Shown here one piece after another: positions 1 to 11,631 of a DNA stretch of 64,000 nt. A program made the position numbers and the translations under genes. This stretch comes from Anoplolepis gracilipes (lineage: Eukaryota; Arthropoda; Insecta; Hymenoptera; Formicidae): assembly GCF_047496725.1 (NCBI RefSeq), contig NC_132972.1, positions 16,096,501 to 16,160,500 on the forward strand, given 5' to 3'. Below the pieces are notes generated by a model. That model saw only the letters and a program-made list of their open reading frames with translations, was not told where the DNA came from and made no database searches. Every line of letters starts with the position of its first letter. Positions within the stretch are counted from its first letter, which is position 1.

Positions 1-2640
1 ATAACATATTTGAAAGATTTGTATATTATTAATTATTTAAATTATTTATAAAAGAATTAGATTTTTATTCAATATATTTTTTAATTTAATTACATCTAAC
101 AAAATTTTTTCTCAAGAATTATACAATCTTCTTTATTAAATATCTATTTAAAGATTTATTTAAAGAAATTAAAAAATTTAATTGCGTGCAATATTAATAT
201 TTTTAATCGCACGTTAAGTCTATAAAAAAATAATATTTTAACATAATACATACAATAATTATCATTATGCTAAAAATCAAAGTAAAAGAAATAATAGAAA
301 ACATATTAATTAATGTATATTTTTATGCTCTCCAAATATATGTATAAACACAATTTTTTGTGTTAAATACTCTCCAAATTTTAACCAAATTTTCCCACAG
401 TTATTAAAAGAAACGTAATTAAATAATTATGCTTTTTTTTTTTTAAATAGAGTTATTATTACTTAAACTGATAAATTATTTAGCACTCGTATTACTAGCT
501 TATCTATGATTGTATTAAAGTCTCATTACTTATCGTTAATAACTCTGTCCAGTATGCGTTACTTAATAAAATAGCCATGCTTCGTTGCACTCTCGTTCAA
601 TTAACTACTATAGATAAGTTAGTTACGCGTGCATTACTATTAAAACACAAAACGAGGATTGATAAGACGCGCGGCGTATATGCAACAAATATCAACGATT
701 CTCTTGCAAGATTTTCCAAGATGCTCCGTATAATACTGACATTTATAACAGTGCGTATCTACCCCTTGGCAATGCAACTATCGTAAGGCCTTATCGTACC
801 ACGAATGTATAATAAGTAAGACACCGTCGAGGTGTGCGTTTACGTGTTTGATCTATGATCTTCCGGTGATCTTATCGAATGGTGAATGTAAAGCATAAAG
901 AACGGCACAAAACGAAAATATAAAAAAGGAATATTCTAGAATTTCTTCTCACATATTTAGTTGAATGTTTTTATCTAAATAATGTACAACGAATGATAAA
1001 ACAAAAATAATTAATTTTCATATCATCTATAAACGCGTTAACACGATGACGCAAATTTATCTGTCTTTACATGCATAAGATGTATCAAAGATGTATTACG
1101 TAATATTTTAAAGATAGAATCTCATTGTCAGACAGATTTAATTTACTCGGCGTGTTTCCTTCTGCAATACACGAGAAACGTATTGTTTCTTATTCACACT
1201 TTGAGATCGCAACAATGATATAATCAGTATTGTACGAACCACCCTCCGCGTGCCCTCGTTTGTTTTCTTTCACAGATTATCTCCATGCAGATTTAGAGCT
1301 AATTATAAATTGAGCTCCGACTTTCCTCTGGTTTTCTTCATATGTTATTTTTCGAACATTATAATTTACCGTTCTGCGTAAACCACTCCATGACGGATAA
1401 CCGAATAAATATATGCTTGACTCTATATTTAACTAATCAACGGACGCGAAATAAAGTCCAATTCGGTTCGGTTTATTGTTTCTAGCAAATTTATTAACTT
1501 AATAACGAGCGTTTACTTAAAATGTATGCCACATACGTACAGCTGCGATTAATCAGATTTTACATCGTTTATAGAATGTTTATAGAATCATAACACGGCA
1601 TTCTTGACAGATTAATGATCACTATCTGTTCCTTTCATTTCGTGTGCATTACATACTGTTATCGTCGTTATAGTGGGGACACGAATCTGTTGAGTATCAT
1701 TGCTAACTATTAAATTTGTTCTGAATTTCCTTCGAGTTTAAATCTCTAGATCATCTAAATATTTAGATATATAGATATTCTTAAAAAATGCCGCAAATCC
1801 ATATTTCAATAAATAATAATTTTATATACAATTAGAAGTTTAAATCTATAATATATACAAAAATTTTAAGATTTCTAGTATTTTGTCATTTTTAAATTAA
1901 TATATTTTTGGCATTAATATTTATTTATCTGAAAAATTTCGAGCAATTAAAATAACTAAATTTATAATAATTCAATCACGATATATTGTACGTTTTATAC
2001 GCAATAAAATTAAATTTGCAGAATATATGTAACATAATTCTAATCTATACTCAACAAAAAAAAAACTTATATATAAAAAAATGATTATAACATTTTCGTC
2101 TGTTGCTTTTATTGTAGCACACAAGATTCCGTCTAATTGATATAACTATGGGTTATGAATCGCCAGATTGCTGATTATTGGTCAAAACCGATCAAACATG
2201 CATTTTTATTTTATTTTAATATTCTAATTGCGACCTGTCTGTCCGCTTGTGATCTGCAATTCGTATAATGTTCTCGTCACTATACCTCGACAACACTAAT
2301 TCCATCCTGTCATACGATCATCGAGAAATGAATTCGCTTCCCTATTAATCGCAGGCAATTATAGCCGGAATTGTTATTCTTATTATTATGCGTTTCGTGT
2401 TTTTGACGAATCAAAAATTTAGACTAAACTAAAAAGAATAATCAGATTAAATTTTTTGCTCAAAATGATTGCAATCACAACACATATACTTATCTCAATA
2501 ATACATTTTTTATTGTAAAGTTATAAAGAGTACAAATAAATAGCAATTAATTCTTTACATACAGTTACCTATTATATGGAGTTATAAATTATATAAACAA
2601 ACTTTTATTAAAAATACAGTAGAAAAATAAATAAAGGAAT
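1..2640. other. AT-rich non-coding stretch
   Basis: This is strongly AT-rich DNA with many short A and T runs and slightly more balanced patches around 540-860 and 1140-1420. The only open frame of note (577-786, plus) has 69 codons, no recognisable motif and the composition of its surroundings, so it is treated as chance. No transposon ends, tRNA-like arms or tandem arrays were seen. Confidence 0.6.
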
Positions 2641-3180
2641 TTTTTTTCTAAACCTTAACACGCACGCTGGCTCTAGAATGCAAAATGTCCCGACATTGCA
2701 CGTCCTCGTGACGATGTAAACGTTTTTCCTAAAATACCTCGCACGCGTTCACGTATTTTTGTCTGGGTGCGCTGACGTTAGTCCGGAAGAAACCATACAT
2801 GAGGATCGGTCAACTGTAGGGTCAAAAGTGCACGAGGGTGAGCCAGGGTTAGTTGTCCCTCGAGTGAAGAGCACGACTGAGGCTCGTGGAAGAGTCGGGA
2901 GATGGAAGTATCGCGAAGGCGGTGGCGGCACGAAAGGTGGACACGAGACGTGGACGCGGTGGAGAGGAGACGCGACGAGGGCATCTGCCTCTCCTTACAA
3001 TTAAACGAAGCCTCAGAAGCCCTCGAATGCGAGCGGCCGTCGTGCAGTCAACAGCTGCGTATCTGAATACTAATTTGAAATGTTTACACACCCGCGTGCA
3101 CTTATCGTGCGCTCTTACACCCGGCACCCACGCTCCTAGGACTCTTCAATTCTAGTAACGGCGATAGATTGCTAATTCTT
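2641..3180. other. GC-rich island, overlapping spurious frames
   Basis: A sharp rise in GC and CpG bounded by AT-rich DNA. Five overlapping frames of 60-92 codons are open on both strands at once. Their translations are Arg/Ser/Gly-rich, which reflects base composition rather than selection on one frame. The island could be a regulatory element or an untranslated exon. Nothing in the sequence decides this, and no strong splice donor or TATA box was noticed here. Confidence 0.45.
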
Positions 3181-3562
3181 ACGTCTCTCTAATATTTGAG
3201 CGGAAAAACAGAATTCGAAAGCGATAAATTTATTACGAGAGGATATGTCAATTTACTCATAAACAAATTATTTGTTGAAATATTAATTGCTACACATTAA
3301 AATAGCAATTGCATAAATGTATCTTCATGTAATGTAATAATTTAATAGTTTAATAGGTTTTCCAACTTTTTTCCAATTTTAGAATCGTGAATTTAAATAG
3401 TTTGAAACAAATAATTTTATCTGCTGTATTTTTAATGACTGTTTATTTAGTATTTTTTATAATAAAAAATAAATAAATTGGATTAATAAATATTTTTGCG
3501 TTAAATATTTAAACAAAGTTTTATAATCACGAAAGTATTAGCTAGAAATATTATTATATTTA

Positions 3563-3703
3563 CATGGAGAAAATTTTATATTAAAAATTGCATAAATTGA
3601 TGTAATTTTTATAATTTTACTTAGCACGTTACTTTAGAATGATTCCTAATGGTCCACAGTTATTACATACCATAGTAATTTTTAATATAAAATTTTCTCC
3701 ATG
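3563..3703. mobile_element. Short MITE-like element with 27-bp perfect terminal inverted repeats
   Basis: Positions 3563-3589 and 3677-3703 are perfect inverted copies (27 of 27), starting CATGGAGAAAATTTT and ending with its complement. They enclose about 87 bp with no coding capacity. The whole 141-bp unit has the architecture of a non-autonomous miniature inverted-repeat element, or of a simple long hairpin. A target-site duplication is not clear: TA precedes the left end but CA follows the right. No second copy was noticed in the window, so family assignment is open. Confidence 0.5.
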
Positions 3704-3778
3704 CATGTATGTAAAAGTTGTGTCTCTTTTTCCCTCGAATCATTGTCTAGTGAAATCTTAAAGTAGATCACTCGATAT

Positions 3779-3781
<3 letters not shown>

Positions 3782-3835
<54 letters not shown>
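3782..3835. repeat. (TA)n microsatellite
   Basis: About 54 bp of uninterrupted TA dinucleotide, directly visible. It is self-complementary and likely to vary in length. Confidence 0.97.
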
Positions 3836-3837
<2 letters not shown>

Positions 3838-6312
3838 ACAGATTGATTATTGAAATGTAAGAAGGAGCAAACATATAAGAACAAAAAGTGCTTTAATGAA
3901 GAAAAACGAAATCAATCGCATCCTCGATTTTAAGCCCAATTCGCGTTTTTAAATTTTAATTCGTGCGGAGTAGATCTGAAATCTCATGAATCCCCTCGTC
4001 TGCTCGCTCATTTCCATACTGATCTGCCGACAGTCGTGGGCCTCCAATAAAACGAACGGTCAAATATTTATGAAGATGTAACCATTATTTTGATAAGAGG
4101 GCTTCGAAGTGATACCGGTACCCTTTTCGAAACCCGTTTTAAAGTATAGGAAGGGTGCCCGAGAGAGTGCGAATATAAACGCGTCCACGCTTGTCCCCCG
4201 GGGCCCGTGCTAAGATCCGACTCCTGTTTCAATATTGGGGTAGGTATAGAGGGGCCGAGAGTGAGCGGATGGATGAAATATGTTTGGGGGCGTTTCGCTT
4301 ACAGCCGCGATAAGATATTCCAAATAAACTTATCGCATAATGCTCATTTTTCACGAACGTTTTGTCCACGAGATCGTGGTCTGACATATTAACTCCTTCG
4401 CTCGCTTATTTATAAGATTATAAGAGATAGCAATGACTATATTTTTACACATGCTATTTTACATACATTATTATTGTTGTTATTAAATATCCTAATATCA
4501 TGTAATTGTCGCAAATATAAAATGTAATTTAATTTAAATTTTGAAAAATAAGACACAAAAGCAATATATTATAATATATATAACCATATTTATCGGTGTT
4601 GTGTGATATATAAATAATTGTGAATAAATTCAACAAATATTCATTACTTATTTGTCAATCTTTACTAATTATTTTTTTACATAAAATAAAAATATTTATA
4701 GAAATAATATTGATTCATACATAAAAATTAACACAATTTAAAATATAAATTTATATGGTTTATTACATCATTTATTATATGCATTATATAAATTAAAAAA
4801 ATAAAAGATTAAAAAAGGCATTTACGTATTTTTAATTTTTTATAGCAGCACAATTAATACAACTCATAATAATATTATATATCCATCAGTTATGCTTGTA
4901 TACGATTAGTTCTCGCATCAATGAACTATGTAAAGTATACATGATTTCTCGCGGCACAAATTAAACGTTTAGTTTAGTGGATTCTTCATGGAACATTTAT
5001 AAAGCGAGATTAAGCAACTAGTACGAAAAAGGGTGTTGGAAGTCGACTTGGAAAAATTACGCGCATTTTCATAAATTTCCAACAGCTTAATACTTTATGC
5101 ATGCAGGATCGCGGATTTGTCTCGGTAAGCTGAGAATGTCCACGTGCGAAGGTCCGTTATACGTATAGAGCAGTCTCTCTGCATAGGATCGTGCGAGAGG
5201 GGGAGGAAGGGAGAGCACCCTTTTCGAGCCGCCCCTTCTGCTAAAGCTACCCCCGCCGCTCTCTGTCTCGCAGTCACTGTACCCGTCAGTATAGAAATAG
5301 AAATGGCACGCGTGGGGTAGCGGGCACGTGTACGCAGAGGGTGAGCCACCCTTGGTGTTCAAACTCCGTGTGCAAGGTGCCTTTACGGTTATTGTGCAGC
5401 GACATTCGCCACGGCATTTTATTAAAACCCATCGAGATTCGGACGCGTCGTCGCGCGAGCATTTCGCTGGGATTCCGGCATTCTGTGCGCGATATGATGC
5501 TAAATTTGTCGCGGCTGGTACGTGAGCGGAGTCTCAATTAAGAGGATCCGTAAGACTCTTCGGCGGATCAAAATGGCCGTACTTGCAATAATTTGCATGA
5601 ATAATTCGACGAAAAATGAGGGATATATTCGTGGCACGTTTGTCTAAATGTGAGAATTCTGGTATTTTAATGTTTCGTAATGTTGATTATTGTAATATTA
5701 TACTGATGTAAACAATGATAATTGTACAAGTCTTGTCTATCTAAATATATTTTTTAAATCACTTGAATTAAAATTCAAATAAAATTGCGCAAAGCCCTCT
5801 GTGCATGCCAATATCTATAGCATAACACTCACCGCGACCAATCTACTTAAATTTTCTTTCATGTTATCCATATGAGCTCTCAATGGTCCGGTGAAGCGCG
5901 GCATTTTTTTTTATCGTGGGTGTTATCGATGATTGAAACGATAAGGTCTATCGATGCTTTTTACGAGACGCGCTTTGAAGTGCCTTTACGCAGTGTGTGT
6001 TTTATGAATCTCGCACAGATATCGGTACGAACAGTGCGAACACACAAGAGCATAAAAATCTAGCGTTTGGATCTTCGCTGAAACGAACGTTCAATGTACA
6101 TTTTATCGTAATATAATAATCGATAAAATACTGAATTTAGAACATATATTAGAACGTATATTTGAAAATTAACATTGAAAAAAATCCATAGAGAAATATT
6201 CATATCTCTGTTTGTAGCAGCACTTTTACTAATTGAATAGATAATAAAAACTACATATTGAAAAACATATTGTACACGTATACAAAAAAATAATTGTTTA
6301 TGAAATTGTATA

Positions 6313-6314
<2 letters not shown>
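3836..6314. other. Non-coding stretch with islands at 4.0-4.4 and 5.1-5.6 kb
   Basis: AT-rich sequence holding two moderately GC-rich islands. In the second, frames of 65-91 codons overlap on both strands. A TCAGT initiator-like pentamer sits at 5286-5290 but has no TATA box near -30 and only a partial match to a downstream element. A possible splice donor (GTACGTGAG) lies at about 5518. No domain could be recognised in any frame, so this is left unannotated as to gene content. Confidence 0.4.

Positions 6315-6372
<58 letters not shown>
6315..6372. repeat. (TA)n microsatellite
   Basis: About 58 bp of uninterrupted TA, directly visible, in an AT-rich setting. Confidence 0.97.
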
Positions 6373-6376
<4 letters not shown>

Positions 6377-7332
6377 CTTAATATAATTTAAATTAAATTA
6401 TAAATAAATTTAGAAACTGAAATAAGAATTAAAAATAAACTTCTATTACGATATTTTATAAAAATTTGCTCTTAAAAAGAGAATAGTTTTTTTTTAAATT
6501 ATTATACATTATAATTATTTTATTAAATGTCTGTTTATTTCATTGCATCAAAGTATATAAAAACTGATATCCGTACAATAACAATTTTTTGAAATACAAG
6601 AGGCATGTAAAAAGTAAAAGTACATCACTGGTTAAAATTATAGTTGCAAAGTTACAGTTGTTATGTCTAGTAGATTTCCGTTCGCGTCACTTCAGTCGTT
6701 GCCGATATTTTGAACAATGTGGATGTGTGTCATATAAGTTTAAAATTACGATGTTAATTCCGAATTCCGCTAAATGCAAGATTCGGTAAAATGTTTAATT
6801 TCTTAATGTGAAAGAAGAATCTCCAAAGGAAATTAATCGATTCCATAGATTGATGATGGTAATATTACAAACAGATAAAATATTACAAAGTAATAACATG
6901 ATTTTAATATAAGAAGAACACAAATGCCGCTTTTTTCTTCATCATAAAATTAAATATCTATTTATTATTAATAATAGATTTTCGTCCTTTTTGCACTAAA
7001 GTCACGTTGGACGTGAGATTTTAATCCAAAGTTTCCAAACTTTAAAGGAAAAAATCTTCAAATTACTTGAGTCTTACATTAATTTTTTTTTCTTTAAATA
7101 TATGTACGTTTATAAAACTACAATCTTATTGTTAATTTATAATTTGATGTTAAGATTAAATCTCAATATTGTTCGTTGCTGCATGTTCAGAATAGAATAA
7201 TGTATGCTATATTTAACTTGTAATCATCACTTGTCCGTTCGCGTATTTCTCAACTTATGCATGTTTATGCATTTTTTTTTTTAATTATCTTGGACGTTAT
7301 TATAATTTGAATCTTATACTTGCATGTTGCAG

Positions 7333-7384
7333 ATCAACATAGTTTACTATCTACGTAATCGACGCTGCTGCTGCGTATCGATTG
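7333..7384 (+). other. Candidate small exon (unsupported by homology)
   Basis: The acceptor-like ATGTTGCAG ends at 7332 and the strong donor G|GTAAGT begins at 7385, enclosing 52 nt. Only one of the three frames is open across it (reading INIVYYLRNRRCCCVSI), with a Cys-Cys-Cys run near the end. The polypyrimidine tract is weak. A single acceptor-donor pair is expected by chance in 64 kb, and no neighbouring exon could be joined to it. It could equally be a non-coding RNA exon or nothing. Confidence 0.12.
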
Positions 7385-7428
7385 GTAAGTCAAGATACAA
7401 ACTTTTATTTTACGATTAAAAATGCTAA

Positions 7429-7430
<2 letters not shown>

Positions 7431-7459
<29 letters not shown>
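7431..7459. repeat. (AT)n microsatellite
   Basis: About 29 bp of AT dinucleotide. A second short AT run follows at about 7549-7564. Confidence 0.95.
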
Positions 7460-7469
<10 letters not shown>

Positions 7470-8534
7470 ATATATATATCTTAATTTCTTCTATTAATTA
7501 TGTACAAATTGGAATATTTTTTTATATACTCTTAGCATATTTTTATCTATATATATATATATATTAATAAAATTTATATATATTTTGTATAATACAATAT
7601 TTCTGATATCTAACAATCGGCCGATTTTTCCATTTTGTGCTGTTCATGTAAACAGTTAATCTATATCCCGAGCAAGCAGCGATTTAATATTATGCGGCGG
7701 GCAAGTCTCATTATACTTGTAAACCGTCCGAGCTTCGATGCGACTTAACATGTACACATGTGTGCGTATATATATACGTGGATCTTAGGTACGCGTACGT
7801 AAATGCGTGCGTATACGAGACGAGCAAAGGTTCATTCGACAGCACATGAGCGGACATGTGAGAATGTCCGCTTATCGGTATAAGTACTAATTGTGGAAAA
7901 CACGTATATTTTCTTCTGCACAAAGTGCTCGTACTATTTTCACCGCTCCTGTCGCGCGAGTGCTCAGATTGTCAATCGGCGAGCGGACGCGCGTGCTTCC
8001 AACATCTTTGCATATACTACAAGTACATGTAATCTAATATATACATTTGAATTTTTCACGGTACGTTTACATTTCCTCTTTACATCTCTCCACGCACCGA
8101 GAACAATGCCCAAGATCTGACAGCGATAAATTGATTTTTACGCGACATATGTAATTTTTTTAACGCGTCCCATTTCTTCGCGTTCCTTTTATTATCCATT
8201 TCACGTGCGCGTGACTAGCCCTTCCTTACACCTAGTGCTTAGGCGCGAAACCGCACAGACGAAATTGTGTTACATTTACATTGAAATTAGCAAAGCTAAT
8301 TCCGTGTTTTTAACGTTACGAATAATATTTTATATCAGATAAATTGATAACTATAGCACAGCCAGGAAAAAGGTGATTTCTTATGTAAAATAAGTACATA
8401 AGAAAATGTACATCAAAAATTTTTTTCTACAGGATTTCGTTTTTGATATTGACTGAAAAATTAATATAACATATATTTACGTTCTTTAAGCTTAAACAAT
8501 TTGGTGTCATAAATTGTATATATTAAGATAAATA

Positions 8535-8536
<2 letters not shown>

Positions 8537-8574
<38 letters not shown>
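8537..8574. repeat. (AT)n microsatellite
   Basis: About 38 bp of uninterrupted AT, bounded by CG on both sides (ACG before, CGA after). Confidence 0.96.
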
Positions 8575-8577
<3 letters not shown>

Positions 8578-9277
8578 ATTGACAACGTTGATATATTAAT
8601 ATATAAATATTAAAGTACATGGCATTTAATGTAGTGATTTAAATAATTCAAATCATTGAAGAAAAGATAAAAGGGTCAGAGAGAAAAGAGAGTATGTCAA
8701 AAATTTTGCAAGATAAATTTTATTTTTTTAGTAAAGAATATATTATTAATAAAGGATTATATATTTTTTTTCATATTTTAATAACCACCGTCAAAAAAAT
8801 TTGATAATATATAATAAAAATTATTAATTATTATTAATTTTCTAATTTTTAAAACCAATTTTCTTGAAAACTTTGTATAAATAAAATTTATTGTTTATTT
8901 TTTACTTATTTTTATACAAGGAATCATCTTCTCTTCGGCTGTATTATATTTTTCGACCTACTTTATACATATACCATGAGACAGAATATATAAAAGTTTA
9001 TGTGCTCTAGGAAACTTTACGATATAAGGAAAATATATTGCATAACATGCAATAACAATTGAAGAATTTTTGACTTAAAAAAATGTGTAAAAATACTACT
9101 GCTTTACACACATATAGCAAGAAGGATTTAAGGTTTGATTAAAGATTTGATACCTCGTGAGTTTAAAACAGATGGTACAAAACATGTATACATATATATT
9201 AGCATAGTAGGAACGAAAATACATTAAACATTAATTACGCGATTATATTTTTAAATTTTTCAATAATATATAATAAA

Positions 9278-11631
9278 GGATGTCTACTCCCTGAAAACCT
9301 GGAATTCTTAGGGATTTCTTTTGTATCTGGAAAAATCAGGCAAGTGTCATAAAATTTTATTGGGATTCAGGTAATTTTTCGAAAATTCTCTTTTTGATCA
9401 TTTTGATTTTATATTATAAATAATCAATAGTATATGTGAAACTGGCATTTTACTTCGTGGAAACTAAAATTAATTATTGAGAGGTCTCATTTTATTTTTA
9501 ATAATTCTCTTAATAGCGCTGATAATTTTGTAAACATTTATAGTAAATTTTAAGCGCTTGAATTCTACAATAGTCCTAAAAATTCTATGTGTAAAAATTG
9601 TTAGAATATTAATTAAACAAATTAAATCTGAGATGCTGGATATATAAGTACCGAGGTGAAATTCGTATCTCCGCTCGTCTATAATAAATTAATTGACAGT
9701 ATTTTGCCGTCTTTTCTCGACGCCTATTGTTCCCGCATAATGAAGTTTCGTCCACAACAACCACGTGAATCTATACCGTTAATTATACGGTTATATAAAC
9801 AAATTAATTTTACAGTACGTTCCTCCTAATCAACTAACTAGAGAGGTACAGCACTGTAGAACACTCCGGGAAACTAATTCTTTTTTTGTTGATTCAAGAC
9901 GGCAAATTATGATCAAGATATGAAGTTTTGGCTTCATATCTTTGACCACCGTTGCGTTAATTTTATCTTACAATGACAATTATTAACATTTGAATATTTG
10001 CGCTGAAGAAGGCTTGAAAAGTCAAGCCGATACGTTCCACAGACCACGACACATGTTTTTATTAACCTCTTATTTTTCATTTTGTATTATGTAATTTATT
10101 ATTTTTATGTCAGTGCACTTTAACTTATTAGTTACCTTTCAATTTTGTTAATACATTTAGTTATTTTCGCTACGACTATATTATATTGCGATTAGACTTT
10201 TTAATTTTATTGTATTTTTCTGACTTTGCATTAAATAATTTTTATTATAATTTTAATTTATACGTATTCGGCTCACTCATGCCTTTGTACCACATCTTCC
10301 AATCTTTAATTTTTTATGAGTCTTTTTATTAATTTATTAAATTAATTGTGTATATGTACAGAGAAGGCATCATTAATGCCTTTACAAATAAATTTATATA
10401 ACACATATTAATATTTATATATTTTGTATATCCATATATGGAAAATGTATATGTGCATAAATTTATGTAAAAACATTAATGATTCTTTCTATACATACTA
10501 TAAAAATGGCAAATTAAATATTTATTCGATTGTTTGTTAACAATTATATATTTGTACATCAAAATATTTGAATAATTGCAATATTCCGTGACACATAATA
10601 CTCGTATGTAATATTATTAAATAAAACTATCGCGCGTGATTTTTTGTATATATGTATATATATTTTACAAATACAAATATTATGTTAAAGATAGCAATCT
10701 GACATATATAGATTTCGTGTATCAATAAACGTAATATGTATCGAAATCGGGAGTGTCGTAAAAATATCGCGTGAATGTTTTGTGAGTGCTTTTGAAGATG
10801 CATCAACGAAGAATTAGGAGAAAATGAGCAGGCCTGGGATGGCATCGGACTTTGTAACATCAAATAATTAGGTAATCAGATAATTTATTACGTATTATTA
10901 GCGGAATTAATTTTTTTGTCGCGATTGTCGCATATTTCATGTAAATCTATTTAGATGTGTGTAAAGCTCTTTCGTAGAATCTTATTAATCGTTGAAAGTT
11001 TTGGCCTTATTTTAGAATTTCTGATAAAAATTTAAATAAATAGTGCTGGCTATTAAAAGAATGGCTCAGCTAAAAAATCAAGACAAACTGAAATGTCAGG
11101 TCCACGCTGCTCACTTTGACTGCCGGCAATTTTTTAAGCATTTCTTGTCAGATTTTAAGCGTTTGAGAGATTCATAATAGTTCTAGAAAAAGGCATTTTT
11201 TTTATTTAATGGTCAGAACTATTTGTGAGATTTTATGTTTAAAATATATTATAAATATATATATATTTTTATTTTATTTTGTTTTTATATTCAATGTCTT
11301 AACATAATATTAAATATAAAGTACATATTTTTTTGTAATTTTCAATTATGAAGAAATGAAAATTTTATACAAGTAAAAATTGCTTATCTTACTTAAGTTA
11401 TTCAGTTTTTTACTACATTTATAAATCTAGTACTTGAAACTTAAGAGACTCTGTGTTTTTCCTTCGTATATGAATGAAAAACAGAAAACGTAATGAAAAA
11501 ATTTTTGTAGGAAAAGTTGTATTTAAAAAATCTTGAAGATATTCTCTTTATACTTACCTGTACTTGGGAAGTACTTGGAAAATCAGGAAAATTTTCAGGG
11601 GATCATTTTACAGGATTTAAGTAGACATCCT
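9278..11631. mobile_element. Degraded transposon-like element with matching inverted termini
   Basis: The left end AGGATGTCTACT (9278-9289) is repeated in perfect inversion at 11620-11631. Inside both ends lie related sub-terminal words (CCTGAAAA, CTGGAA, AATCAGG and their complements), a pattern typical of a DNA-transposon end. Flanks TATAATAA and GATAATCT share ATAAT, which could be a worn 8-bp target duplication. That length would suit a hAT-type element, but this is inference. A diverged sub-terminal segment occurs twice in the same orientation (about 9543-9580 and 11150-11186, both with ATTTTAAGCG then a short gap and AATAGT). The interval may therefore be a composite of two related insertions. 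No transposase frame survives: the longest open stretch (78 codons at 10,627-10,863, minus) has no recognisable motif. Confidence 0.5.
9915..10036 (+). repeat. Retroelement-tail-like segment with two hairpins, nested in the 9.3-11.6 kb element
   Basis: Two hairpins are visible. AAGATATGAAG (9915-9925) pairs with its complement at 9932-9942. GGCTTGA (10011-10017) pairs with TCAAGCC (10022-10028) across an AAAG loop. The second is preceded by CTGAAGA and followed by GATACGTT. The order CTGANGA, stem, GAAACGT is a motif seen at the tails of many animal retroelements and is shared in part by the foldback at 62.7-63.1 kb. It also parallels the hammerhead ribozyme core, but with an extra base before the stem and T in place of a required A. 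Function is not implied. Confidence 0.4.

Larger units (their letters stand above)
6373..9277. other. AT-rich non-coding stretch with an island at 7.65-8.25 kb
   Basis: Mostly AT-rich DNA. A GC-richer patch at about 7650-8250 carries two chance-like frames (70 and 75 codons, opposite strands). A splice-site-flanked candidate exon at 7333-7384 is listed separately. Two TA arrays (7431-7459 and 8537-8574) lie inside. No other gene signal was found. Confidence 0.5.
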
